Made by a program: the position numbers and the translations under genes. From Entamoeba invadens IP1 (Eukaryota; Evosea; Mastigamoebida; Endamoebidae), in the NCBI RefSeq assembly GCF_000330505.1, contig NW_004440426.1, positions 179,863 through 197,511 on the forward strand: DNA of 17,649 nt. The letters run 5' to 3'. Shown here piece by piece: positions 1 to 8,813 of the stretch. Below the pieces are notes generated by a model. The model was given only the letters and a program-made list of their open reading frames with translations. It was not told the origin of the DNA and did not search any database. Numbering within the stretch: position 1 is the stretch's first letter; every line of letters starts with the position of its first letter.

Positions 1-1093
1 TCCAGAGTACATCATCGCGATAAACATTAATAATGCCATCAACGAGCCTACATCGAGCGTGAACGTAAAGAATAAAGCCCGAAAAAATCCAGTGAAATAC
101 AAATGAACGATTTCCTACCCCCTAAATTTCTCTAGTTTTCTTTCGAGTGGTTTTTCCCATCTATTGTACTTTATAAATTTGATGTTTCTGAGCAATTCAT
201 TAAAGAAAAAAGGCGTTTATCTTTGGAAGTCACAAATTTTCTAAAGAAAAAAGAATTTACTCTTCCATATAACATGTTAACCACCAAGAAAAATAGTAAA
301 ACAAGTGTTGGAATATACACCCATTTCCCAACATAATATCCCATATAAGAATACAACACAATAAACATCGGTGGTGATGCAATAGCAGTGATAAAGTACT
401 CAAAATTATTGATGAATGTACCAGAGTCATTAGACATTTAATTGACTAATCTTCCTGGTTTTGCTATTCCCGCTGCATTCAACTTGAGTGCTTTATCATT
501 TATTAAACCAATAAGACCATTCCTTATTCGCAAAGAAAACACGAAAAAATAGGCTTTGGCACATTGTCCAGAGGCGCTTGATATGAGTTGAAAAAAGAAA
601 GTTAACACTACAAAAATAACACCATCTCTCAGACTGGCGTTCTCTTTGTTAAACCATTTAATTATGAATTGACATTCTAAAGGAAATGCAATTGAAAATA
701 AATTGCTATGGCAATCATTATATACATAAAAAGAAAATTTTTCCATTCGCGTTTAAAAATGACTTTCCATATGGATGGCTTCGATTTTTCACTCTCGGTT
801 TTCCAAGCACTTTTATAGTAGTCAATTTCCTTTTCAATGTTCTGATTTTTTGGAACGGGGTTCGTGTCATCAAGTGTCAAATTGCCTCGTCTCCCCTTCA
901 TGATTTGCTTTATCACCATTCTGAACAAAATTGCTCTCAAAAAGACTCGAAATGAGTTTGGCTCTTTGTTATCTTCTGAAATTTTTGTGCTCTCGAAATA
1001 ACAGTCTTCCTCTTCAGAAGAAGCTGTGGAAATCTCGGTTGATTCAGTTGAAAGTTCAATTTCTTGACAGCACTTTTCGGAAGCTTTACTCAT
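1..1093 (-). pseudogene. ABCC/MRP-type ABC transporter, 5' part, multiply disrupted
   Basis: The N-terminal part of a multidrug-resistance-associated (ABCC) exporter starts at the ATG at 1093 and continues past the left edge. What remains is an acidic cytoplasmic leader, an MRP-like segment ending in a Trp-containing motif (residues about 70-95), then the first membrane helices. The phrase GRLVN-stop-MSNDS matches the ABCC cytoplasmic-loop signature that normally reads VNLMSND. Four lesions break the frame: a frameshift near 690-715, an in-frame TAA at 438-440 where Leu is expected, a frameshift near 193-198, and an in-frame TAG at 115-117. After the last stop the third frame stays open to the edge and still encodes membrane-helix-like sequence. 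The nucleotide-binding domains, if present, lie outside the window. Several independent lesions make a pseudogene more likely than sequencing error, which I cannot exclude. The ABCC assignment rests on recalled motifs. Confidence 0.75.
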
Positions 1094-1871
1094 GTAGGTT
1101 TTCAGATGAAAGTAAAATCATTTTAATTGGGAGCAGTGTGTAGTTTTAATGTTGCTAAATTAGTGCTTTAAAAATAGGTTGTTATTTGATATTTTGATTT
1201 AAAAATAAGTGGACAGCCAATAAAATTCAGTGCAATGGACCCTGTTTATTATTTGATTTGCTTATTTCAAAATAATGAAACAGTATTATCTGTTACAAAT
1301 ATATTGAAAAAAATACGAAAACAAATAAAATGGTTGTTTGTTATTTAAAAAAAATAAAACAAATCCATCCTACCATTGATAAGTAATGGTTCAAGTTTAA
1401 TCGATTTCAATTAATTTGACTGTGCTATAAAAATTTGTTGTTTGTATTTTAAATTAATTATAACAAAATGTTGAACCACTGGTAGATTTTTAACTATAAA
1501 TTCAAATATCTATTAGGAGCTTTAAAATCTATTTTTTGGAAGATCAAAATGTGAATATTATTGTATAGTTTATTTATCACAATAAATAAAATAATTTTTT
1601 ATATGAAAAAAACGAGCTTTTTAATTTTAAAAGATGATTCATGCAAAATAAAATGCTTCAAATTAATAATTAATTTGTTTACATAAGTTGATATTTAGTT
1701 AATTACAATTAATATAAGAACAGAGCTAGACAACTTATTATTCAAATGATTAAGGGTGTAGTTTTTTATACATAGATTTATTTTTTTTTGTTTGTAAAAA
1801 TAAGAAATTAAAATACTCTGTGTAATATATAATAAATAACATAAGATAAGAAGAAATGAATTTGACGATCA
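1094..1871. other. AT-rich intergenic spacer
   Basis: This stretch lies between the 3' end of the expansin-like gene and the start of the ABC transporter remnant. It is very AT-rich, with many A/T runs and no convincing reading frame. A TATA-like run on the minus strand (TATTTTTAAAG, around 1164-1176) lies about 75 bases upstream of the transporter ATG and may be an old promoter element. I see no RNA gene. Confidence 0.6.
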
Positions 1872-3287
1872 TCACAAAAGAACAACGACACAAAGTATAA
1901 ATACTAAAGTCATTGTACTCATTGATGCATTCGATGCAATTTCTTTTCCATCCCAGCACGCTGCCATTGATGGTGCATTTGGGTCTTTAACAAGTGTGAT
2001 AGCATCAAATGAAAAAGTATTTGTTGAGCTATTCTGATTTATTGCAGCGAGTCCCCAGAACTGGTTATTTGTTAAATTCAATTTCGTCATTTCGACGGCA
2101 ACAAACGTCCATACATCCTTTTTCACAGTGACATAAATTGGTTCGTTCTCTGTCTTCAACGCCTTTATATACAACCCTTTCTCCGTGTCGATACTTCCTC
2201 GCACGTAAAACTGCAATTGTTTGTATTGGTCGACTCTAGCAGGGAATGTAGCTCCAAGTTGTAATCCACCATATGCGTTCATAGTGATTTCCAAACAGTA
2301 TTTTCCCTCTTTTGGAGAATTTGTGGAATATAAATTTCTTGTTGATTTGTACGACCAGTCTTTGTATGTACCGACAACACCATCTTTATACAACACAGAG
2401 TAGTCGTCCCAAAGAGTGCAACACTCGTCGTTATTTGTTGGTTTTGTCACTTTATTCAACTTTTCGACATCAAAAAATTGGTCTTTAGGAACAACAAAAT
2501 TTCCATCTGCTTCTGTTACAACCTTTTCGTCTGGTGTTTTAACAGTTGCAGTGACGTAATCTCCGTTTATTGAATATATTTTTAAAGTGACTGGAAATTC
2601 TAATTTGACGCCATTTGATGTTTTGTACGGCCACGTGTTGTATCCAGTCCGATTCAAAGTTATAAATTCGGTCATAACAGAGTCTTTAAGTAACACACTC
2701 TTCACACCAAGGGTATGCTCAGAGACTACAAAAGAGAACCACCAGACAGATGTTCCACTTGCTGCTGTGATTTTGATCTTTCCTTTATAGTCGCAGGCAA
2801 CCATTCTGAACGTGACATTTGTAACTCCACCAGTTGAGACGTATGGAAATGCATTTTCAGATAAATCAAAATGAATCATTGAGCCATTGCAGGGGACGTC
2901 AGTGGCTGGACACGAATTATCAACCCGAAAACGTAATGTACCACTTAGTCCAACCATTTCGTAACATATTCCACACTTATTGGATTTGTCGAAAAACGCG
3001 GCATTTGGAGCAGCACCAAACATGTAGCCGGGTATAATAGGATCGGTGCGTGGACCATAGTTACACGACCCACCATCTGCCCAGCTAGTGTAATAAGTGA
3101 TTCGGCCTTTTGTACAAGAAGAAAGTGGTGTTAAAGTGGCCGTTTGACTTGTTTGTTTACCATATGAAAAGTTTTGAGAGAACGATGGAAGCGATTGTAG
3201 ACGAGAAAAGTATTCAATTTTGTTATTTACTGGACACAATGAAAGAGTTTGAGACAAAAAGATCAAAGCAATAATTATTATTTCCAT
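1872..3287 (-). CDS. Secreted expansin-like protein with extra C-terminal beta domain and GPI-type tail
   Basis: A 471-residue intact protein. Residues 1-16 are a signal peptide. Residues about 58-170 form a double-psi beta-barrel (expansin domain 1 / barwin-like) with GRITYY, AAPNAAFF, CGICYE, FRVDNSCP and HFDLS; Asp141 of HFDLS corresponds to the conserved expansin Asp. Residues about 171-265 resemble expansin domain 2 (CBM63), with exposed aromatics Trp182, Trp183, Phe184 and Trp219. Residues about 290-440 (WDDYSVLYKDG, DWSYKST, YGGLQLGATF, LQFYVRG) look like a second carbohydrate-binding beta sandwich. The last 19 residues are hydrophobic after a small-residue stretch, suggesting a GPI anchor. 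Expansins loosen polysaccharide networks without hydrolysis; in Entamoeba the cyst-wall chitin or bacterial cell walls are possible targets, which is inference. The ATG at 3287 precedes the signal peptide directly and a TATA-like run lies about 35 bases upstream. Several N-glycosylation sequons are present. Confidence 0.85.
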   Translation of the reverse strand: MEIIIIALIFLSQTLSLCPVNNKIEYFSRLQSLPSFSQNFSYGKQTSQTATLTPLSSCTKGRITYYTSWADGGSCNYGPRTDPIIPGYMFGAAPNAAFFDKSNKCGICYEMVGLSGTLRFRVDNSCPATDVPCNGSMIHFDLSENAFPYVSTGGVTNVTFRMVACDYKGKIKITAASGTSVWWFSFVVSEHTLGVKSVLLKDSVMTEFITLNRTGYNTWPYKTSNGVKLEFPVTLKIYSINGDYVTATVKTPDEKVVTEADGNFVVPKDQFFDVEKLNKVTKPTNNDECCTLWDDYSVLYKDGVVGTYKDWSYKSTRNLYSTNSPKEGKYCLEITMNAYGGLQLGATFPARVDQYKQLQFYVRGSIDTEKGLYIKALKTENEPIYVTVKKDVWTFVAVEMTKLNLTNNQFWGLAAINQNSSTNTFSFDAITLVKDPNAPSMAACWDGKEIASNASMSTMTLVFILCVVVLL

Positions 3288-3320
3288 TCAAGTAAATATT
3301 CGAGTTTCTTTTTCGGTTTT

Positions 3321-3333
3321 TATATTTTTTAAA
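3321..3333 (-). promoter_or_regulatory. TATA-like element upstream of expansin-like gene
   Basis: On the minus strand this reads TTTAAAAAATATA, about 35 bases before the ATG at 3287. Entamoeba genes usually have very short 5' leaders and a TATA-like box related to GTATTTAAA near -30. Position and base content fit, but such runs are common in this AT-rich DNA. Confidence 0.3.
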
Positions 3334-3498
3334 CTTTTCGAAGTATCTTGTTTTAGAATTCGATACATTTGTATCATTATTAATTCAATTTATAATAAAA
3401 AATTAATAATTGTAGTTTTAATAAACAGACTCATTTGAAATAACATGATATTTGTCGAATAATTATTGAAGAAATAATTAAAAAAGACAAACAAATTC

Positions 3499-3534
3499 AA
3501 TTGAAAAATACATTGAATTTCTATTTTTTCAATT
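3499..3534. repeat. Imperfect inverted repeat
   Basis: AATTGAAAAATA at 3499-3510 is matched by its reverse complement with one extra T (TATTTTTTCAATT) at 3522-3534, leaving an 11-base loop. It lies about 210 bases upstream of the expansin-like ATG. It may be chance in AT-rich sequence. Confidence 0.4.
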
Positions 3535-3560
3535 ATTTAGTTAATAACAAACAAAAATTA

Positions 3561-3582
3561 ATAGTATAATTATAGTATAATT
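3561..3582. repeat. 11-bp tandem duplication (ATAGTATAATT x2)
   Basis: Two adjacent perfect copies of ATAGTATAATT occupy 3561-3571 and 3572-3582. This is a simple slippage-type duplication in the spacer, with no assigned role. Confidence 0.7.
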
Positions 3583-3871
3583 ATTATTTATGCATTGAAT
3601 CATAAACCAGTTAAATTTAAATATTTAAAACTTGATAATATATATTTAATAAGTAATATCATATATTAGTTCAATATTAATTTATTCAATTTAATGATTT
3701 ATTAATTATATTTTATTGTTGCAATTTTATATAAATTAAAAAACTTCATAAAAATTGAAGCAAATATAAATGTACATGAGATGTGTTTGTACTTAAATGT
3801 CATTATACATAACTGGAAACAACGTCATAACAATAAACAACAAATTAATAATATAAGAAAAACTAATCCAC

Positions 3872-6800
3872 TTACAAATAAACACTTTCTATCATCTCAA
3901 TAATTTGATCAATATTGGCCCTTTCTTTTGGATTATGTATCCATGCCTGTTGAATAATTGCAAAGAGTTTCTCATCAACATCACTTGGTTTTGATAACCT
4001 ATTTCCACACGCAACAAAGTCTGCTACGTCCCAAGAATATTTAAATTGTGCTGTTGGATATGCCTCACGCCACCCAAAACACTCGAACATAGTAATAGAA
4101 AACGAATATATATCAGCCGCTTTCTTGTACTTCTTTTTGTTTAGCATTTCTGGTGCCATATAAATTGGTGTACCAACTCCCTTCGTGAATGTCATATTGG
4201 TCATCAACATGTTGACATTTCTACTACTCCCGAAGTCCGTTAATTTCGCTATTATACTTTGATTTGCTTCTAAAGAAAATACAAGTATATTATCTGGTTT
4301 GATATCTCGATGTAAAATACCATTGGAGTGTAAATATTGAATTCCTTTTGCCGCATTTAAGCAGAATCTGACTCGTAATATTTTTGAAATATCACTTGAT
4401 TTCTTCTTTTTAATCAAGTCCTGTAACGACCCAAATTTGGCAAATTCAGTGACCATACACATCTGTGTTGGAACAAAAACAGCGCCATAGAAATGCACAA
4501 CATATTCACTTCTAAACTTATCGAGCATTTGAACCTCCTTTTCAAATTCAGTAAGAGAATTGTTGTCATCATAATTCTTCATACGTTTAATAGCAACACA
4601 GTTTCCTCGGTACTTTCCTCTATATACAATACCAAAACCACCTTCACCCAATTTCTTTTCATTTCGGATTTCAGTGGGGTCCAAACGTGTGGATAATACA
4701 GTCTCTCCTTTAATTGTTATTTCGTTGTAAGTCTCCTCGCCTGTTTTGAGGGATTGTGAAATGATCAAAATCTTGTTTTCAAAAACACAAGTGAAATTGG
4801 GCGTCACAAATACTTCAAACTCACACGCAAAACCTTTCTTAAGAGATACAATTTCTGGGTTACACCGAATTTTGCACCTTTCATCTCCACATTTTGAAAA
4901 TTGAATTTTTAGAGTGCGCTCTGTTTCGTTGCCAATACAAATTAGTTGTCGACTCTCCTCTAAAATGGGCAAATCGCCGATATCGCTTGTGAAGTTAATT
5001 TCTTTGAAATTGACACAAACGCCGCCTTTTATTCGTTCAAATTGTATATTTGATTTTTTCATTTTAAAAAGTGTGAACTTCTTCTCGACTGATTTTTCTC
5101 GAATTAATTTTGAAATGGAGTTCAGTACAAAATACACGACAGTTATGACCACAATTAATAAAACTATTATAAATACAACGATGATCAAAATAACCCACCA
5201 CACAACTTGAGAAGCACAATATGTCCCATCTTCACTTGGTGTATACCAGAACTTACATTCAATACACTTTGAATTGTTTGATTTCAGACATTTTTCTCTT
5301 TCAGAAAAAAGTCCACAACTTCCTTTCTCTAAGATGTAATCATTAATACATGATGTACAATAATTTTCTTCGGAGCACAAAGTGCAGTTTGTATGACATT
5401 TTGCGCATTGGTTTTCTTTGTATTTATAAAACGAATCAGAACACTTAGAACAGCCGTTTTGAGTGACGTTTAAAGCACATCCAATTATTGAACTTTGTGG
5501 AATGCAATCTCCATCGTTTGTCAAAAAATTTGTCGTGTTGCATGACACACAATTTTCAGCATTCACACAAGTGGAACACTTTTCAGAACATCGAAGACAA
5601 TTTAAACCAAGACGATAATAGCCACTTTTGCATTGATAACACCCATTGCCGGTCACTGAAAAGACTGAACAACTCTCTTCAAGTTCTTTGTTTGGTACAC
5701 ATCGATGTTCATTCATAAAATATCCGTTTTGGCAAGTTATGCAAAATGAAGAATTATACACACAAGTAATACAATTTGAGTCACACAATTGACACTTTCC
5801 AGAATCATCAGAATAATTTTGTAATATACAGCGCACACACCCATAAGAGTTCTGTATTGCACAAGTATCATCAATGTGATATGTGCACTGTGTTGAAGAA
5901 GTCAAAATGTGGTTTTCAGTGCAAGACAAACATTTTCCATTTGATACGAAAGTGCAATTGGCTATCGCAGGAGAACAAACACCATTTTGGTCCATTTGGG
6001 TATTTTCTGGATATTGGCAAGTGTTTTTCTCGCACTTTTTATTAGCAGACATGGTGTATAATTTGTCACATTTGGTTGGATTGTTTGAATTGCAAAGTAT
6101 CGAATTTTTAAACACATCAGAACACTTTTGACATGTTGTACCATTAGAAAAGTGCCCTTCATTACAAGAAATAATAAACGAGTTGCTATAAGACAGAGTG
6201 TTGATTGAAACATCGGTACACTTGCCGTTCACATTAATTACATTGTTTTGTGGCACACAAAATTGACAGACGTTTTCTTGATTAACAAAGTCTTTGCATT
6301 TTTCCTTTGGATCTTCACATCTTTTTGAAACAAGAGACTTTTCTTCAGTACATTTGAAACAATCGTTTCCATCTGTTTTCATACAAAATTTGTCTTCAAC
6401 ACACATGCCGTTGTTATTGAGAAATCCATCTCGACACATCACACATTTTGAGCTTTTTGTTTCATCACACAAATTACAATTAATGTCGGGACATGATTCA
6501 CACTTCTTTGTTACCAAATTTCGTTGTCCGGTTGGACAAGGAGGGTACTCATGACAACTTAACACATTGTTTGTGATAACACCCATCTTACACAGAATAC
6601 CATCGAATTCAAAATTACTCTTTGAAGCGATAATAATACTCTTTTCCAAATTGTTTACAGTCACTGTCTCAACTGAATCCGAGTTAATAAAAACAACAAA
6701 GTTGTTAGAGTTGATAACCAATTTATAGTTGTTGATAACAACAACATTGTCTTCTTCTATTGAAGTTTTTATTGTTTGAGTTCGAATTTTGGTTCTTTGA

Positions 6801-8143
6801 AAATCAACTTTTTGGTGTTTTTTAAAACTCAAGTGTTTAACTTTCTGTTGTTGGACTTCTTTTTCCATGTGTTGGGCCTTTAGAATAGTTACAGTAACAG
6901 ACTTGATTGCCTCAAATGGGGCAACGTAACAATCTTCTCCAGAACATGGACAAAAGTCCTCAATGAAATTGCCATATGCAACTTTAGTTCCATTAAGATG
7001 GCAATACACTTTTTGGCCTTTTCCATATCTCAATAATCTTCCTCCCATCAACAAATTATACCCACTCGGCACTGTTATTTCCATTGGCTGTTTCGAAGTG
7101 GCAATAGTGAATTCGTTTATTGATGTGAAATTGAAGCCAATAGATACCAAATTATCAACAATGAATAAAGGTGGATCTTTATATGTTCTTCCATTGATTT
7201 TTGAAATACAATTTGCTTCCAAATTTAAAGACCCTACTTCAAGCCAAGAAAGACCAGTAAATTCTTGTGTTGAAGTTTCACAATAAAACTCTGTTATTTT
7301 TCCTTTCAAAATGGGCTTTGGCCCATCGATATTAAAAAATGACTTGGACACTATAAACACGGATTTAATAGTCACAAAAGATTCGTCGTTTATGTTTATT
7401 ATTGACGAGAAAGTAGCCGCCATTTCGTTTGTGACTATATTCACATTATTTGAAATGGTCATTGTGGAATCCTCTTGTGCATAGAGATTATTTTTAATTT
7501 CAATGACTGCCCTGTCTTTAAACAAAATGGTGCCTTTATATAAAGTTAAACTAGCCTTTGATGTTATTTTCCCTCTCTCATTCACAGTAAGGACACCACC
7601 ATTATTTATTTTAATATTTCCAGTCGTTACCAATGAATCGTTAGTAATTAAAAATTGTGAATTTACATTTTCTACGACCACAGTGCTTGAAGTGACATTT
7701 GAAAAATTGTTTAAATTCACTGAGGCGCCCTGGGTTGCAGTGATAGAAGACTGAACGCTCATATACGAATTGTTGTTCATTGTGAAAACGGAGTTATCAG
7801 CGAGTTCTACATATGTGGCTATAAGCAGTTTTGAATTATCATTAACAGTTATTTTGTTTGCCAACTCTGACAACATTCTTTGCGAAGTATTTAAAACAGA
7901 ATTTTCGAGTAATATAAGTGTTGCATTGTTGTATAGATTTAAATAAGTCACTTCTAAATTTGCGCTCTGAACTAACCTAAGTATTCCACTTGATTCAATG
8001 GCCAAAACTGTGTTAATGTTGCAATTTCCTTCAAAAATGAACTCTTTTGATTCAACTGATGTTGGACAGTCTGTCGTTGTTTTTGCAGCACAAAAGACCA
8101 AAAGAAGAGTGAATGGGTGGAGCATAAGAATACCTATGTACAT
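3872..8143 (-). CDS. Transmembrane receptor-like kinase (Entamoeba TMK family), intact
   Basis: An intact type I membrane protein of 1423 residues, numbered from the ATG at 8143; a TTG two codons upstream is not a likely start, and an ATG at 8125 is an alternative that still leaves a signal peptide. Residues 1-20 are a signal peptide. About 40-520 is Asn-rich with short hydrophobic strands, resembling a beta solenoid. About 530-975 is a Cys-rich ectodomain of CxxC furin-like modules. About 980-1008 is a membrane span followed by basic residues. About 1020-1150 is a beta-rich linker. The kinase domain (about 1158-1423) has the glycine loop GEGGFG (1166-1171), Lys1186 of VAIK, HRDIKPDN (1278-1285), DFG (1303-1305) and APE (1330-1332), so it should be active; HRDIKPDN suggests Ser/Thr specificity within a TKL-like fold. 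TMKs are thought to sense external signals at the amoeba surface. A broken paralogue lies 1.5 kb upstream. I cannot assign the TMK subfamily or ligand. Confidence 0.92.
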   Translation of the reverse strand: MYIGILMLHPFTLLLVFCAAKTTTDCPTSVESKEFIFEGNCNINTVLAIESSGILRLVQSANLEVTYLNLYNNATLILLENSVLNTSQRMLSELANKITVNDNSKLLIATYVELADNSVFTMNNNSYMSVQSSITATQGASVNLNNFSNVTSSTVVVENVNSQFLITNDSLVTTGNIKINNGGVLTVNERGKITSKASLTLYKGTILFKDRAVIEIKNNLYAQEDSTMTISNNVNIVTNEMAATFSSIININDESFVTIKSVFIVSKSFFNIDGPKPILKGKITEFYCETSTQEFTGLSWLEVGSLNLEANCISKINGRTYKDPPLFIVDNLVSIGFNFTSINEFTIATSKQPMEITVPSGYNLLMGGRLLRYGKGQKVYCHLNGTKVAYGNFIEDFCPCSGEDCYVAPFEAIKSVTVTILKAQHMEKEVQQQKVKHLSFKKHQKVDFQRTKIRTQTIKTSIEEDNVVVINNYKLVINSNNFVVFINSDSVETVTVNNLEKSIIIASKSNFEFDGILCKMGVITNNVLSCHEYPPCPTGQRNLVTKKCESCPDINCNLCDETKSSKCVMCRDGFLNNNGMCVEDKFCMKTDGNDCFKCTEEKSLVSKRCEDPKEKCKDFVNQENVCQFCVPQNNVINVNGKCTDVSINTLSYSNSFIISCNEGHFSNGTTCQKCSDVFKNSILCNSNNPTKCDKLYTMSANKKCEKNTCQYPENTQMDQNGVCSPAIANCTFVSNGKCLSCTENHILTSSTQCTYHIDDTCAIQNSYGCVRCILQNYSDDSGKCQLCDSNCITCVYNSSFCITCQNGYFMNEHRCVPNKELEESCSVFSVTGNGCYQCKSGYYRLGLNCLRCSEKCSTCVNAENCVSCNTTNFLTNDGDCIPQSSIIGCALNVTQNGCSKCSDSFYKYKENQCAKCHTNCTLCSEENYCTSCINDYILEKGSCGLFSEREKCLKSNNSKCIECKFWYTPSEDGTYCASQVVWWVILIIVVFIIVLLIVVITVVYFVLNSISKLIREKSVEKKFTLFKMKKSNIQFERIKGGVCVNFKEINFTSDIGDLPILEESRQLICIGNETERTLKIQFSKCGDERCKIRCNPEIVSLKKGFACEFEVFVTPNFTCVFENKILIISQSLKTGEETYNEITIKGETVLSTRLDPTEIRNEKKLGEGGFGIVYRGKYRGNCVAIKRMKNYDDNNSLTEFEKEVQMLDKFRSEYVVHFYGAVFVPTQMCMVTEFAKFGSLQDLIKKKKSSDISKILRVRFCLNAAKGIQYLHSNGILHRDIKPDNILVFSLEANQSIIAKLTDFGSSRNVNMLMTNMTFTKGVGTPIYMAPEMLNKKKYKKAADIYSFSITMFECFGWREAYPTAQFKYSWDVADFVACGNRLSKPSDVDEKLFAIIQQAWIHNPKERANIDQIIEMIESVYL

Positions 8144-8163
8144 TTGCAAATAAAGTATATCGC

Positions 8164-8212
8164 TGAATTTATCTACGTTGTCCCATTTCTACGGTTGAGA
8201 CTAATATTTATA
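8164..8212 (-). promoter_or_regulatory. Putative core promoter of the intact TMK gene
   Basis: On the minus strand TATAAATATT (8203-8212) is followed about 40 bases downstream by AAATTCA (8164-8170), 21 bases before the ATG at 8143. The two resemble the Entamoeba TATA-like box and the AAAAATTCA-type initiator in suitable order and spacing. The call is by inspection and has no experimental support. Confidence 0.35.
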
Positions 8213-8705
8213 ATCAACCACTTGTATTTAGTAATATTATTATAATTTTATCTAAAAAATAAATTGTGTTAAATTTAATATTTATTATTGTTTTTTAAAA
8301 TCTACCATGAAAATTAAAAATATAATTATAAATACTATTGAAATATAGTTTGAAACAAAACATTAATAATAACTTTTGGGAAGAAATATTTGATTCAAAA
8401 AAGACAGTTAGCAACATTTGGTTTTCATTTAAGTATTTTGGGGTCCAATAGTTTTCGTACTGTAAATTAATTGTGACAGGAAAAAAGATCTTTGCACCAA
8501 AAAGTACTATCTTAATTTCATATTGTTATTTATTATTTATAAATAGTAAAAAATAACTGTAAATAACGGGTCATAAATACAATGAATGTTGATATGATAT
8601 CATAATTTCAAGTTTTTATTTGATATTTCTTTAATTTAAGCGATTATGTTATCAAAAATAAATGGTTGATTTAACTGACTTAAAAATAATAATTTGGATT
8701 ACACA

Positions 8706-8813
8706 ATGAAGTTCATACCCATTGTTTTTTCTTTTTTCTTTTCAGCAACGACTAAACTACTCGAAAAATTCATTTTTATAGTAAACCTAAAACATAATTA
8801 TAACAATAATTAA
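8706..8813 (+). other. Short ORF beginning with a signal-peptide-like sequence
   Basis: A 35-codon frame from the ATG at 8706 to the TAA at 8811-8813. It begins MKFIPIVFSFFFSATTK, which has the charge and hydrophobicity of a eukaryotic signal peptide; the rest is AT-codon-rich and uninformative. It could be the eroded 5' end of a secreted-protein gene, a micropeptide, or chance. It is the only plus-strand stretch in the window that I consider at all plausible as coding. Confidence 0.12.

Larger units (their letters stand above)
3288..3871. other. AT-rich intergenic spacer between intact TMK and expansin-like gene
   Basis: This spacer holds the 5' flank of the expansin-like gene and the 3' flank of the transmembrane kinase. 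Apart from a TATA-like run, a small inverted repeat and an 11-bp tandem duplication listed separately, I see only A/T-rich sequence and no credible reading frame. Confidence 0.6.

Noticed and set aside
2221..7754. Many plus-strand frames of 60-107 codons opposite the expansin-like and TMK genes.
   Set aside because: They are antisense shadows of strongly supported minus-strand genes, with no recognisable domain and unnatural composition.
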